64,000 bases of DNA. Origin: Methanolobus mangrovi. GTDB lineage: Archaea > Halobacteriota > Methanosarcinia > Methanosarcinales > Methanosarcinaceae. The DNA is taken from assembly GCF_031312535.1 (NCBI RefSeq), contig NZ_CP133594.1:1965934-2029933 (forward strand), read 5' to 3'. This document shows, piece by piece, positions 1 through 9,492 of the stretch. Under the pieces are notes generated by a model that was not told the origin of the DNA, made no database searches, and saw nothing but the letters and a program-made list of their open reading frames with translations. The first letter of the stretch is position 1; each line of letters opens with the position of its first letter. The position numbers and the translations under genes are program-made.

Positions 1-482
1 GTATTATATTAAATTTCTTTTTATTCCAGGGAAATAACATGCATAACCAATTATCTATTGTATTCCTTACCCCCATTTACTTATCAGCCGGATTCAACAC
101 TTTCCCAAATCACTCATTTTTTTATATTATATTCTCTTTCCCGTGACATTCTTTTTAAATTACTATATATATTTTATGCATTGCGCATATATCAGGTAAA
201 TATTTTGTTTTAATATGATTGTAATAAATATTCATAATGTAACATCACCCAACATAATTATTTAGTTTTGCCTGTTGCATCTAAAAACAAGCTCATGCGA
301 CACCACAGCATCCATAGTTACTTGTATAATCTGTTTTTACAATGAGCGTATTTATCTCCTATTTATGTCTTTCCAGGCGGTTTTGTCCTGCTCTGTTATT
401 TATACTTATCTATCACGCAATAGAAAAATATATATGCTAGTGAGTGTAACTTGAGACTTATCACACTAAGGAGTTTGAATAT
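1..482 (+). promoter_or_regulatory. Long AT-rich region upstream of mtbA
   Basis: No convincing coding region is seen here. A TATA-like run lies at about 424-434, and a purine-rich ribosome binding site (AAGGAG) lies at 468-473, about nine bases before the mtbA ATG. An imperfect hairpin TATGC/GCATA sits at 175-189. The length of the region is compatible with a long regulated 5' control region, as seen for methyltransferase genes in Methanosarcinaceae, but the part before about 400 may equally belong to the gene to the left of the window. Confidence 0.5.
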
Positions 483-1502
483 ATGGCAGAATATACCCCT
501 AAAGAAAGATTAGCACGTGCATTGACAGGTCAGCCTGTTGACAGAATGCCTGCTGTCTCAGTCACCCAGACCGGAACTGTGGACCAGATGGAAGCCTGTG
601 GTGCCTTCTGGCCAGAAGCTAACAACGATGCGGAAAAGATGGCAACACTTGCAGAAGCAGGCCACACCGTAGTAGGATTTGAAGCTGTACGCGTACCTTT
701 TGACATCACTGCAGAAGCTGAGTTCTTCGGTTGTGAGATAAAGGATGGTACAAAAGAACAGCAGCCATCAGTTGTCGGTCATGTTGTAAAGACAGTTGAG
801 GACATCGAAGCTCTCAGAGGCTACAACCTCGACCACGGTAGAATTGGTGTTGTATGTGAGGCGATCAAGATCCTCGCAGACAAGTATGGCGAAGAACTTC
901 CTATCATGGGCAGCATGATCGGTCCTTTCTCCCTTGCACAGCACATCAACGGTGATGAATGGTTCATGGCTATTTTCACAAACGAAGCATTTGCCCTTGA
1001 ACTGATGGAGTTCACAACCGATTTCAACGTTGCATATGCAAAGAAAATGGTTGAGAACGGTGCTGACACTATGGTCATCATTGACCCGACAGCAAGTGCA
1101 CAGCTTATCGGTGCTGAGTTCTACGAGAAATTCGTAGTACCTTTCCACAAGAAGATATGTGATGCAATGCATGAGCTCAACGTACCAGTAGTATTACACA
1201 TCTGTGGTGACACAACCCAGGGTCTTGCACTCATGGAATCATCCGGTGTGGATGGTATCAGCGTTGACCAGAATGTCGATGCAGCAACCGCCGTAAGTAA
1301 GGTTGAAAAGGCAATCATCGTTGGAAATCTCGACCCTGTGAACATGCTCTGGAACCAGACACCTGAAGCTATCAGGGAGCAGTCCCAGAAAGTCCTGGAT
1401 GCTGGTGTAGGACTGCTGGGTCCTGGATGTGGTATTGTGAGCAAGACCCCTACAGAGAATCTCCAGGCAATGGTAGAGATGGCCAAGAGCCACAAATACT
1501 GA
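483..1502 (+). CDS. mtbA: Methylcobamide:CoM methyltransferase, methylamine type (MtbA)
   Basis: This enzyme transfers the methyl group from methylated methylamine corrinoid proteins (MtmC, MtbC, MttC) to coenzyme M in the cytoplasm, feeding methyl-CoM into methanogenesis. The 339-residue protein has the uroporphyrinogen-decarboxylase fold of the MtaA/MtbA family. The zinc ligands are visible as His239-x-Cys241 (LHICGD) and Cys316 (GPGCGIV). The N-terminus [10 protein letters not shown] and the stretch [12 protein letters not shown] match my memory of MtbA of Methanosarcina better than MtaA, so methylamine specificity is favoured. The start has a good AAGGAG site. The gene stands alone, with its own terminator and with no methylamine methyltransferase or corrinoid protein nearby. 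Confidence 0.9.
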   Translation: MAEYTPKERLARALTGQPVDRMPAVSVTQTGTVDQMEACGAFWPEANNDAEKMATLAEAGHTVVGFEAVRVPFDITAEAEFFGCEIKDGTKEQQPSVVGHVVKTVEDIEALRGYNLDHGRIGVVCEAIKILADKYGEELPIMGSMIGPFSLAQHINGDEWFMAIFTNEAFALELMEFTTDFNVAYAKKMVENGADTMVIIDPTASAQLIGAEFYEKFVVPFHKKICDAMHELNVPVVLHICGDTTQGLALMESSGVDGISVDQNVDAATAVSKVEKAIIVGNLDPVNMLWNQTPEAIREQSQKVLDAGVGLLGPGCGIVSKTPTENLQAMVEMAKSHKY

Positions 1503-1530
1503 ACTATAATTCATAGATTCCGCCTCCGTA

Positions 1531-1580
1531 ACACCGGTACTTTTTTCGCATGGAAGTGCCGGTGTCTGCTACTTTTTTTT
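1531..1580 (+). terminator. Terminator of mtbA
   Basis: A 10-bp stem (ACACCGGTAC at 1531-1540 with GTGCCGGTGT at 1556-1565, one G-T wobble) is followed by a run of T at 1573-1580. It lies 29 bases after the mtbA stop and overlaps an in-frame ATG at 1550, which argues that this ATG is not the start of the next gene. Confidence 0.8.
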
Positions 1581-1636
1581 ATTTTCCCCCGTTTTTCCAC
1601 ACATTTATATATACTGAAATTCTACTAGATTCCAAG

Positions 1637-2575
1637 ATGTCCCGCAGAAAAGAGAAAGATATTGAGATCACAGATTTTAAAAGTCTGCTGAAGAAACAGG
1701 GTTATAGTCTTGCAGGCAAGCACAGCGCTGTCAAGACATGCCTGTGGCTTCGCAGGTCCATCAAGGATGAAGGAGAGTGTTACAAGTCCGTCTTCTACGG
1801 GATCCATTCACATCGTTGTCTTCAGATGACACCTACACTTATGTGTAATCAGAAGTGTCTCCACTGCTGGAGGCCCACGGAAGTAGATGTACCTATGCCC
1901 GTTGAATGGAACTCTCCAGTGGAAATAGTGGGGTCTTCAATAGAGTCCCAGAGAAAACTCATATCAGGTTTTGGAGACTCAGCTCCGCTTGAACGCTGGA
2001 ATGAAGGCAAAAATCCCCGGCATGTTGCCATATCCCTCTCAGGAGAGCCTACTCTTTTCCCGCATCTTCCTGAACTCATAGACGAGTTCAAAACACAGGG
2101 GTTCACCACTTTTGTTGTTAGTAATGGTACTGTTCCCGATATGATGTCAAAGATAAACCCTGCCCAGTTATACATGAGCCTTGATGCTCCGGACAGGGAA
2201 ACATACGAGAAAGTCTGTGTTCCAAAGTCATCTTCATTATGGGACAATATTCTCAAGTCCCTTGAAGTACTCAAAACCAAGGAAACCAGAACAGTCATTC
2301 GCATAACTCTTATCAAAGGGGTCAATATGTTCAACTCCGAAGGGTTTGCAGAACTTATCAGGATAGCAGAACCTGATTATATAGAGGTCAAAGCCTACAT
2401 GCATCTTGGTTTTTCCAGAAAGAGATTACCTCGTGAAGCAATGCCTTCTCATGAAGAAGTAATGGAATTCTCAGAAGAACTGGCAGAACATCTTGGTTAC
2501 AAAGTTGCAGGGGACGTTGAGGTCAGCAGGGTCGTACTACTCTCAAAAGACGGGCTTGTTTCCCATCTCATGTAG
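1637..2575 (+). CDS. taw1: 4-demethylwyosine synthase (archaeal TYW1)
   Basis: This radical SAM enzyme condenses N1-methylguanosine-37 of tRNA-Phe with carbons from pyruvate to form the tricyclic 4-demethylwyosine. The radical SAM cluster motif CNQKCLHCW (CxxxCxxC) is near residues 75-82, with the family-typical stretches HRCLQMTP and SLSGEPTLFPHLPEL. The start is placed at ATG 1637, not at the in-frame ATG 1550, because 1550 lies in the mtbA terminator. A TATA run (TTTATATATA) at about 1604 would start a nearly leaderless mRNA at this ATG. The resulting 312 residues fit the usual archaeal length. Confidence 0.9.
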   Translation: MSRRKEKDIEITDFKSLLKKQGYSLAGKHSAVKTCLWLRRSIKDEGECYKSVFYGIHSHRCLQMTPTLMCNQKCLHCWRPTEVDVPMPVEWNSPVEIVGSSIESQRKLISGFGDSAPLERWNEGKNPRHVAISLSGEPTLFPHLPELIDEFKTQGFTTFVVSNGTVPDMMSKINPAQLYMSLDAPDRETYEKVCVPKSSSLWDNILKSLEVLKTKETRTVIRITLIKGVNMFNSEGFAELIRIAEPDYIEVKAYMHLGFSRKRLPREAMPSHEEVMEFSEELAEHLGYKVAGDVEVSRVVLLSKDGLVSHLM

Positions 2576-2706
2576 TATAATAGTATATGCGAAGAGTAAA
2601 TGATGCTGACCTGTCACAACTTATATTTATAGCAACGCATACATAAGCAACAAAAATAATCGAAGATATAGATAAACCCCTTCATTTCAACCGGAGTATT
2701 CACACA

Positions 2707-3951
2707 ATGTCAGAACAATCCGCTCATTCAAAATATGAATTCAAAAAGAAATTAGAGGAATTGCGTGTCAAAAAAGGACGTGGTACCGAACTGATTTCTT
2801 TGTATATCCCCCCCACAAAGCAAATATCCGATGTTACTTCCCAGCTCAAAGGCGAACACGGTCAGGCGGCTAACATCAAATCCAAGGTAACACGTGATAA
2901 TGTGCAGGGTGCACTAGAATCCCTGCTTTCAAGATTAAGATATGTAGAAGTTCCTGAGAATGGTATCGTTTTTTTCACAGGTGCTGTGGACATAGGTGCT
3001 AACAAGACCAGCATGGAAACAACAATAGTTGAGCCACCCCAGCCTATTGTCACATACAGGTATCACTGTGACTCCTCATTTTTCCTTGAACCACTTGAGG
3101 AGATGCTAAGAGATGCTAAAACATACGGCCTCCTGGTCCTTGACAGGAGAGAGGCAGCAATAGGTCTACTTGTAGGAAAGCATATTGAACATTTCAGGAC
3201 TCTTACCTCAACTGTTCCCGGAAAACAGAGAAAAGGAGGTCAGAGTGCTCACAGGTTCCAGCAACTTAGGCTCATTGCTATTCATGAGTTCTACAAACGT
3301 ATCGGTGATGCTGCAAGTGAAGTTTTCATGGCTGTAGATCAGAAAGACTTCCAGGGTGTTCTTATCGGTGGTCCATCTCCTACAAAGGAAGAATTTGAAG
3401 CAGGAGATTTCCTTCATCACGAGTTATTGAAAAAAAAGCTCGGGCTTTTCGATGTTGCATACACTGATGAATCAGGACTTCCGGAACTCGTAAATGCTGC
3501 CAGTGAAAGACTTTCAGACATAGACCTCATGGTGGAGAAAAAGCTAATGCAGCGGTTCTTTGCAGAGCTTGTTTCAGATTCAGGAAAGGCAGCCTATGGT
3601 GAGCTCCAGGTCCGCAACAATCTGGATATCGGTGCAGTGGAAATACTGATGATATCTGAAGGTTTGAGAGCAGAAAGACTTACTTTGAGCTGTCCAAATG
3701 GAGATTATGAGGGTAAAATCACTCGTAATTTCAAACCCGGGGAACAGGATAGCTCTGGTGGCCAATGTCCTGTTTGTAACAGTAATCTTGAGGTCACTGA
3801 AAGGGTCGATATCGTTGATGAACTCTCAGAATTGGCAGATCTAATGGCAACAGAGGTTGAATTCATATCCACAGACTTTGATGAGGGTTCACAGCTTCTG
3901 AATGCATTTGGCGGTATAGTAGCAATATTGCGATTCAATACCGGCGTCTGA
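2707..3951 (+). CDS. prf1: Peptide chain release factor aRF1
   Basis: This factor recognises stop codons and triggers peptidyl-tRNA hydrolysis on the ribosome. Domain 1 carries the NIKS stop-codon loop (AANIKSKVTR, about residues 57-66) and the YxCxxxF motif (YHCDSSF). Domain 2 carries the catalytic GGQ (RKGGQSAHRF, about 177-181). The C-terminal domain has a CPVCNS ... segment. At 414 residues it is full length. A TATA-like run at about 2622-2632 precedes it. Methylamine-using members of the family may read UAG as pyrrolysine, but nothing in this sequence shows a change of stop-codon specificity. Confidence 0.95.
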   Translation: MSEQSAHSKYEFKKKLEELRVKKGRGTELISLYIPPTKQISDVTSQLKGEHGQAANIKSKVTRDNVQGALESLLSRLRYVEVPENGIVFFTGAVDIGANKTSMETTIVEPPQPIVTYRYHCDSSFFLEPLEEMLRDAKTYGLLVLDRREAAIGLLVGKHIEHFRTLTSTVPGKQRKGGQSAHRFQQLRLIAIHEFYKRIGDAASEVFMAVDQKDFQGVLIGGPSPTKEEFEAGDFLHHELLKKKLGLFDVAYTDESGLPELVNAASERLSDIDLMVEKKLMQRFFAELVSDSGKAAYGELQVRNNLDIGAVEILMISEGLRAERLTLSCPNGDYEGKITRNFKPGEQDSSGGQCPVCNSNLEVTERVDIVDELSELADLMATEVEFISTDFDEGSQLLNAFGGIVAILRFNTGV

Positions 3952-3977
3952 TCAATATAATAGTGTAGGTGTTATCT

Positions 3978-5681
3978 TTGTTCCTCGAATTTAAAAAACA
4001 GGTTACTACGGCTCTTGAAAATGCCCTTGAATCTCTTGGTCTTGAAGCAGATGATCTGGGACTTGAGCCATCCCAGCACGCAGATATTGCTTCAAAGGTC
4101 GCTTTCAGGCTGGCTGCAAAGGCAAAGAGCAATCCAAAAGAGCTCGCTGAAAAAATAGTTGCTGCTATTGAATTACCGGAAGGTTCCCTTATAGGCGATA
4201 TCAAAACCACAGGCCCTTACATCAACATAACTGCAGGACGTAATTATGTTGACAACACGGTAAACAGCATACTTGAAGAAAAAGAAGCTTTTGGCGGCAA
4301 TTTCTGTCAGGGTAAGATACTGCTGGAACACACTTCAGCCAATCCGAATGGTCCTTTGCATGTTGGTCACATACGTAATTCCATAATTGGTGACACACTT
4401 GTACGTATACTCAAAAAGGCAGGCTATGAAGTTGAGACCCAGTACTATGTTAATGACATGGGTCGTCAGATAGCGATAGTCTCGTGGGCGCTCTCACTTT
4501 TTGAGTTCGACACCTCCAGGAAATCGGATCATTCAATAGCAGATGTTTACATCAAGGCAAACGCTCTTCTTAATGAAGATCCGGAAAAGGTTGCTGAAAT
4601 AGACAAACGCATGCAGCTTGTGGAAAGTGGCGATGAAGAGACGATAAAGAGTTTTGATGAAGCTGTAGGTCTTGCAGTTTCAGGCATCAAGGAAACCCTT
4701 TTGCGTATGAATGTAAGCCATGACAGTTTTCCTCATGAATCCGGCTTCATTCGCTCAGGTGCGGTTTCCAGAATCGTTGAGGAGATAAAAGCAACCGGAA
4801 GAACTGAAGATGATAATGGTGCTCTGGTAGTAGACCTTTCAGATTACGGTTTTGAAAAGACACTAGTCATACAGCGCACAGATGGAACATCCCTATATAC
4901 AACACGTGACCTCGCCTACCATGAGTGGAAAGGAGAACGTGCGGACAGGATGATCGATGTGCTTGGAGCAGACCATAAACTCATATCCGGGCAGCTCAAG
5001 GCAACTCTCAACGCCATCGGAAAACCTGAACCTGAAATTGTAATATTCGAGTTTGTCTCACTTCCGGAAGGTTCCATGAGTACCCGTCGCGGTAAGTTCA
5101 TATCTGCTGATGACCTGCTTGACCAGATCGAGCAGCAGGCATATGTGGAAGTTGAGAAACGCAGACCGGAAATGACTGATGAGTTCAAGAAAGAAGTTTC
5201 CAGAATGGTCGGAATCGGTGCTGTCAGGTACGATATTGTGAAAGTATCTCCTGAGAAATCCACAGTTTTCAACTGGGAAGAAGCACTTGACTTTGAGAAA
5301 CAGGGCGCTCCTTTCATACAGTATTCCTATGCCCGTGCCTGCAATATACTGAAAAAAGCAGAGGAAGAAGGCAAATGGGAACCTACCCAGAAGATCGATC
5401 CATCACTTCTTACTGAGGATACGGAAATTGACCTCATCAAGAAAATGGCATCCTTTGACAGCATCATAGACCTCTGTGCAAGGGATCTGAAACCACATAC
5501 AATAGCAATCTATGCAAGGGAACTTGCAGATTCCTTCAACCAGTTCTACAGGTTCGTACCTGTAGTAAGTGCTGAGGAGGATAATATAAGGGCAAGCAGG
5601 CTGGCTCTGGTGAATTGTGCAAAGATCGTTCTTGCAAATGCCCTCGATACACTCGGTATCGGTGCACCTGAATCAATGTGA
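3978..5681 (+). CDS. argS: Arginyl-tRNA synthetase
   Basis: This enzyme charges tRNA-Arg with arginine. It is a class I synthetase with the N-terminal Add-1 domain, the HIGH motif as HVGHIRNS (about residue 130) after EHTSANPNGPL, and an archaeal KMSKS-loop equivalent MSTRRGKF. It ends with the anticodon-binding domain FNQFYRFVPV and the family-typical C-terminus (L-G-x-x-APESM). The TTG at 3978 gives MFLEFKKQVT, which matches the usual Methanosarcina N-terminus and sits six bases after TAGGTG. A GTG at 3969 is a possible alternative. A hairpin follows immediately after the stop. Confidence 0.93.
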   Translation: MFLEFKKQVTTALENALESLGLEADDLGLEPSQHADIASKVAFRLAAKAKSNPKELAEKIVAAIELPEGSLIGDIKTTGPYINITAGRNYVDNTVNSILEEKEAFGGNFCQGKILLEHTSANPNGPLHVGHIRNSIIGDTLVRILKKAGYEVETQYYVNDMGRQIAIVSWALSLFEFDTSRKSDHSIADVYIKANALLNEDPEKVAEIDKRMQLVESGDEETIKSFDEAVGLAVSGIKETLLRMNVSHDSFPHESGFIRSGAVSRIVEEIKATGRTEDDNGALVVDLSDYGFEKTLVIQRTDGTSLYTTRDLAYHEWKGERADRMIDVLGADHKLISGQLKATLNAIGKPEPEIVIFEFVSLPEGSMSTRRGKFISADDLLDQIEQQAYVEVEKRRPEMTDEFKKEVSRMVGIGAVRYDIVKVSPEKSTVFNWEEALDFEKQGAPFIQYSYARACNILKKAEEEGKWEPTQKIDPSLLTEDTEIDLIKKMASFDSIIDLCARDLKPHTIAIYARELADSFNQFYRFVPVVSAEEDNIRASRLALVNCAKIVLANALDTLGIGAPESM

Positions 5682-5698
5682 GAAAGTGATCCTTTCTC
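5680..5698 (+). terminator. Putative terminator of argS
   Basis: A perfect 7-bp stem (GAGAAAG/CTTTCTC) with loop TGATC begins at the argS stop codon and is followed within nine bases by a T-rich run (TTCTTTTTTG). Confidence 0.6.
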
Positions 5699-5808
5699 AT
5701 AGATTCTTTTTTGAAAAGCTCTTAACACTCATTTTTCGGCCTGTTTTTTGCTTATGTTACAAAGTCTTAGAAGTATTAGTGCATAATAATCAGTTCTGGA
5801 GATAAAAG

Positions 5809-6117
5809 ATGCTGGAAATTGCTGTTGGAATCGTTCAGCTCAGACTCTTTGAAGAAGTCAGTGAGAATGAATTTCTTGCAGCATCAAATATCATGATGAA
5901 GGAACTTGGTTCAATAGACGGTTTTATTGATCGTGAGCTCTTGAAAAAAGATGATGGCAGCTGGATGGATTTACTGCACTGGAAAAGTATGGATGCAGCC
6001 ACAAAGGCAGTAAAAAATGCCCTTAGACTTCCACTGTGTCTGGAATATTTCAAGCTTATAGATGAGTCAAGTATAGTACTGAGCCATTACAGTCTTTCCC
6101 AGCACTTTGAGACATAA
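5809..6117 (+). CDS. Small ABM/dimeric alpha-beta barrel-like protein
   Basis: The 102-residue protein is not firmly assigned. Its layout (beta strand GIVQLRLF, helix of LAASNIMMKELGSI, strands around FIDRELLK and WMDLLHWKS, then a helix of AATKAVKNAL) resembles the antibiotic-biosynthesis-monooxygenase / dimeric alpha-beta barrel superfamily, whose members are often heme- or quinone-related or of unknown role. No signal peptide is seen. It stands alone between argS and the convergent osmolyte transporter operon. Its start has a weak GGAGA site. The function is unknown. Confidence 0.6.
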   Translation: MLEIAVGIVQLRLFEEVSENEFLAASNIMMKELGSIDGFIDRELLKKDDGSWMDLLHWKSMDAATKAVKNALRLPLCLEYFKLIDESSIVLSHYSLSQHFET

Positions 6118-6135
6118 TCCCTGCAATATTTATTT

Positions 6136-6750
6136 TTACTTTTTCATGTATCCCGGCGTGACTTTTTTCTCAAGCATTGTAAAAGAGATATCTATCAATA
6201 TCGCAAGCATAATCGCAGGTATGGCACCTGCCAGAAGAGTTCGGGTGTTGTAACCAATAAGTCCCTGAAAGATGATTTCCCCAAGTCCTCCGCTTCCTAT
6301 AAAAGCTGTAAGTACTGCAATGCTGTTGGCCAGTATGCCTGCAAACTTGATTCCCGCAAACATTGCCGGATATGCATTTGGTAGCCTTATATGCCTGTGG
6401 ATCTGCCACTGGCTTAAGCCTACACCTTCTGCGTAATCTATCAGCGCAGGGTCAACATTGCTCAGGCCGATGTACGTGTTCTTGATTATCGGGAGCAGTG
6501 CACGTAACATTATAGCAACTACTGCCGGAGTGAAGCCAATTCCAAGGAACGGGACCATGATGGCAACGACAGCAAAACTGGGAACAGCCTGCACAAGATT
6601 TGCAAACTTCATCACGACAAATTCCAGTTTCTTACTGTAGAGTGATGCAAAAGCAAGAGGAATGGAAACAGCTATGCTCACAAATAGTGTGGTATAGACA
6701 AGAACAATATGCTCCCATGTGGCATCAAGTACCGTTTCCAGTATTACCAT
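6136..6750 (-). CDS. Osmoprotectant ABC transporter, permease 2 (OpuC type)
   Basis: This is an inner-membrane permease of a glycine betaine/choline/carnitine-type importer. The 204-residue protein has about five to six hydrophobic helices and the binding-protein-dependent transport signature around DYAEGVGLSQWQIHRHIRLPNAYPAM, the loop that contacts the ATPase. Its ATG overlaps the last seven bases of the upstream permease gene, implying translational coupling. It is the last gene of a four-gene operon in the order binding protein, ATPase, permease, permease. Confidence 0.85.
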   Translation of the reverse strand: MVILETVLDATWEHIVLVYTTLFVSIAVSIPLAFASLYSKKLEFVVMKFANLVQAVPSFAVVAIMVPFLGIGFTPAVVAIMLRALLPIIKNTYIGLSNVDPALIDYAEGVGLSQWQIHRHIRLPNAYPAMFAGIKFAGILANSIAVLTAFIGSGGLGEIIFQGLIGYNTRTLLAGAIPAIMLAILIDISFTMLEKKVTPGYMKK

Positions 6751-7385
6751 GTACCATACCTCTTATGGAGCTTTTTTTCGATAATTCCTGCAAAGCCGTC
6801 AAGGAAAACAGCAAGAAGACCAGTCCACAATCCTGCAACAAGAATCGCATCTTTCTCATAGAGCTGGATACCATTCTGCAGTACAGTTCCGAGTCCTCCT
6901 GCAGCAACAAGTCCTCCCAATGTCACAACTCCCATGCAGAATACAAGTGCTATCCTGATGCCTCCTGCTATCAGCGGTAATGACATGGGTATCCTCACTT
7001 TGAACAATGCTTCGCGTGGTGAAAGCCCAATGGCATGGGCAACGTAAGTATATTGCTCGTCCACTCCTTTCAGGCCTGTATAGGTATTCCTTGCCACCGG
7101 GAGGATGGAATAGAGCACGCATGCTGCAATGGTCGGACCGGCACCAAGTTTCAGGATTGGAAGGAGTAACACAATGAGTGCAAGATCAGGTATCGTTTCA
7201 ACGATGTTCAGGAAATTCAACACCGGATTTGCGGTCTTTGGTCTCATGTATATGAAAACACCTACAGTAACACCAATAATGATGGACAGCAGCAGAGCTA
7301 TACTGAACATCTGTAAATGCTCAATAGTACGCATTGTCATCAGGTGCTTGTCCCATACATTCGCAATGACCTGTAATGTTAACAT
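6744..7385 (-). CDS. Osmoprotectant ABC transporter, permease 1 (OpuC type)
   Basis: The 213-residue permease is paralogous to the next gene. It carries the EAA-type loop AHAIGLSPREALFKVRIPMSLPLI and the phrases NIVETIPDLALIVLLLP and GGLVAAGGLGTVLQNG, typical of OpuCB/OpuCD proteins. Two different small permeases, as here, are the hallmark of OpuC/ProW-like systems. It begins about ten bases after the ATPase stop codon and overlaps the downstream permease by seven bases. Confidence 0.85.
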   Translation of the reverse strand: MLTLQVIANVWDKHLMTMRTIEHLQMFSIALLLSIIIGVTVGVFIYMRPKTANPVLNFLNIVETIPDLALIVLLLPILKLGAGPTIAACVLYSILPVARNTYTGLKGVDEQYTYVAHAIGLSPREALFKVRIPMSLPLIAGGIRIALVFCMGVVTLGGLVAAGGLGTVLQNGIQLYEKDAILVAGLWTGLLAVFLDGFAGIIEKKLHKRYGTW

Positions 7386-7395
7386 AAGGTCTCCT

Positions 7396-8523
7396 TCAGA
7401 TAAGTTTCAGCAATACTTCGTCAGATACAAGGATACCAATGGGATGTTTTGAATTCATCACAATTGCAAGGTATTCGCCGCTGTTCTTCAATTCTGAAAG
7501 TGCAAATGCAACTGAATTCAGTGGCTGGAATGTTTTTATAGGCCTCGCCACATTGGCTAGTTTCTGATCTTTTACCCTGCATTTCATAAGGTCTATCATC
7601 GTGACCTGTCCGAGAAGTTTATCCTCTTCAAATACAAAAGCAGTTTCAAGATCCCTCGTGGTCATCTCTTCAACAGCGTCACAGGCATCCATTTTTCCAT
7701 CAAATACATACTTTTCATCAAACGGAGACATCAGGTCCTTGACGTTAAGGGTATCCATATGCTTGAATTTCCGTTGTGTATCAACAATATCAGAAACAAG
7801 ATCATTTACAGGATTGAAGATTAATTCCTCAGGAGGGCCGACCTGTACAAGTTTTGCCTGGTCCATTATGGCTATCCTGTCTCCGAGTATGAGTGCTTCC
7901 TCGATATCATGGGTCACGAATACGATTGTCCGGTTGATCTCATTCTTTATTTTAAGGAACTCTTTCTGGAGCTGTTTCCGTAATATCGGGTCCAGTGCAC
8001 CAAAAGGTTCATCCATCAAAAACAGGGGTGGGTCCATTGCCATGGCTCTTGCAAGTCCGACCCTTTGCTGTTGTCCGCCACTCAATTGTCTCGGATATCT
8101 GTCCATGAACATGTCTGGTGGAAGAGAAACAAAATCCAGCAGTTCCCTAACTCTCTCTTCTATCCTGTTCTTATCCCAGCCTTCAAGTTTTGGAACAAGA
8201 CCTATGTTTTCCTCGATCGTCATATGGGGAAAAAGGCCAATATTCTGAATAACATAACCTATATTACGGCGCAGTCGGACCGGGTCAACTTCACGGGTGT
8301 CAAGCCCGTTGATGGTAACACTTCCGGAATCCTGCTCTATCATACGGTTCATCATTCTCAGCGTGGTGGTCTTTCCCGAACCGCTTGGTCCGATGAGAAT
8401 CAGGAGCTCTCCGCCCTGTATTTCAAGGTCCAGCTCTTTTACTGCAAATCCGGCACCATACTTTTTGGTGATTCCTTTGAACTGGATAGAATCGATTCGG
8501 TCAAATAGTCTTTCGGTTTGCAT
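7396..8523 (-). CDS. Osmoprotectant ABC transporter, ATPase with CBS pair (OpuCA-like)
   Basis: This ATPase energises import of compatible solutes. It shows Walker A GPSGSGKTT, Q-loop VIQNIGLFPHMT, signature LSGGQQQRVGLARAMA, Walker B LFLMDEPFGALDP and switch FVTHDIEEAL. The C-terminal part (about residues 255-375) forms a pair of CBS domains (LNVKDLMSPFDEKYVFDG and NSVAFALSELKNSGEYLAIV). In the relatives OpuA and OpuC this module is linked to sensing of ionic strength or cyclic di-AMP. The 375-residue length fits OpuCA. It follows the binding-protein gene after 57 bases. Confidence 0.9.
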   Translation of the reverse strand: MQTERLFDRIDSIQFKGITKKYGAGFAVKELDLEIQGGELLILIGPSGSGKTTTLRMMNRMIEQDSGSVTINGLDTREVDPVRLRRNIGYVIQNIGLFPHMTIEENIGLVPKLEGWDKNRIEERVRELLDFVSLPPDMFMDRYPRQLSGGQQQRVGLARAMAMDPPLFLMDEPFGALDPILRKQLQKEFLKIKNEINRTIVFVTHDIEEALILGDRIAIMDQAKLVQVGPPEELIFNPVNDLVSDIVDTQRKFKHMDTLNVKDLMSPFDEKYVFDGKMDACDAVEEMTTRDLETAFVFEEDKLLGQVTMIDLMKCRVKDQKLANVARPIKTFQPLNSVAFALSELKNSGEYLAIVMNSKHPIGILVSDEVLLKLI

Positions 8524-8580
8524 ATATGCACCCTGACTGAGATCATGTTTTTAAAAAAGAAGAAAGGGATATACTGTTTC

Positions 8581-9492
8581 TTATCCCTCTATGATTCCTT
8601 CGTCAACAAGGAACTGATACGCAATATCTCTGGGTTCCTTCTGCTCAATATCGAACTGGTAATTCAACTGTCTCATGGTATCGGTGTCAATTGCACCGTC
8701 AAGTTTTTTCATTGCATCAACAGCATCAGGATTCTCCTCTGCGAACTGTTCTGTCACTATCAGGATAGCATCATAAGGTGGTAGTGCGTTCTTATCATCC
8801 TGAAGTACCCTGAGCTCGAATACTTCATTCCTGGTGTCAGTCGTGTAGGCGGAAATAGCATCTACCTGGTCACTCTTGATGGCTTCGTACATTACAGTAG
8901 CTACTGCCTGCTTATAATCATTGAACTCAAAGCCGTAAACATCCTTTATGCGTGGAAGACCATCCTCACGGGTTGCAAATTCAGGATCAGTTCCAATTGT
9001 CATTTCTGCAGCGTATGGTTCAAGGTCGCTTATCTTCGTGATATTGTTCTCTGCCGCCCAATCCTCTTTTACTGCGATAGCGTATGCATCTTCAAATCCA
9101 AGGTTGCTTACTATCATTACACCATCCTGTTCCAGAAGACCCGCTTCAGTTTCATCTAAAACGACCTGCCTGTCCCAGTTATCAAGCTGGCTCAGGTTTA
9201 GTATCTGGCTGTACGCAGTTCCGGTGTACTCGGCATATACGTCTATCTGACCGGCTTTCAATGCCTCATAATTGACGAATGTACCACCAAGACCCTGCTT
9301 TACATCGGTTTCATATCCTGCATCCTCAAGCACAAGAGCTGTCATATGTGCCAGAATGTATGATTCCTGAAAGAGTTTAGACCCTATCACAACAGTTCCT
9401 TTTTCTACATCTGTGTCAGCAGGCGTTTCAGTACATCCGCTGGCAAAAAGAGTCATAATTACAACTAACGTTATCAGTATAGTCTTTCTCAT
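8581..9492 (-). CDS. Osmoprotectant-binding lipoprotein (OpuCC/ProX-like)
   Basis: This extracellular solute-binding protein of the transporter has a signal peptide with lipobox FASGC (Cys about residue 20), so it is probably lipid-anchored. The mature part starts with TVVIGSKLFQESYILAHMTALVLEDAGY and contains GGTFVNYEALKAGQIDVYAEYTGTAYSQIL, typical of quaternary-amine binding proteins of the OpuCC/ProX class. It is the first gene of the operon, with a strong GGGGTG site seven bases before its ATG. Glycine betaine is the likely substrate, since marine and halotolerant methanogens import it, but choline or carnitine cannot be excluded. Confidence 0.88.
   Translation of the reverse strand: MRKTILITLVVIMTLFASGCTETPADTDVEKGTVVIGSKLFQESYILAHMTALVLEDAGYETDVKQGLGGTFVNYEALKAGQIDVYAEYTGTAYSQILNLSQLDNWDRQVVLDETEAGLLEQDGVMIVSNLGFEDAYAIAVKEDWAAENNITKISDLEPYAAEMTIGTDPEFATREDGLPRIKDVYGFEFNDYKQAVATVMYEAIKSDQVDAISAYTTDTRNEVFELRVLQDDKNALPPYDAILIVTEQFAEENPDAVDAMKKLDGAIDTDTMRQLNYQFDIEQKEPRDIAYQFLVDEGIIEG

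Noticed and set aside
768-1172. Long frames antisense to mtbA
   Set aside because: They are reverse-strand shadows of a clear gene, without ribosome sites or recognisable domains.
1550-1636. N-terminal extension of taw1 from ATG 1550
   Set aside because: It lies in the mtbA hairpin terminator and encodes Phe/Tyr-rich sequence unlike the family; ATG 1637 has a well-placed TATA box.
7601-8508. Plus-strand frames of 147-215 codons opposite the osmolyte ATPase gene
   Set aside because: Serine-rich and Cys-rich antisense shadows of a well-defined ABC ATPase gene.
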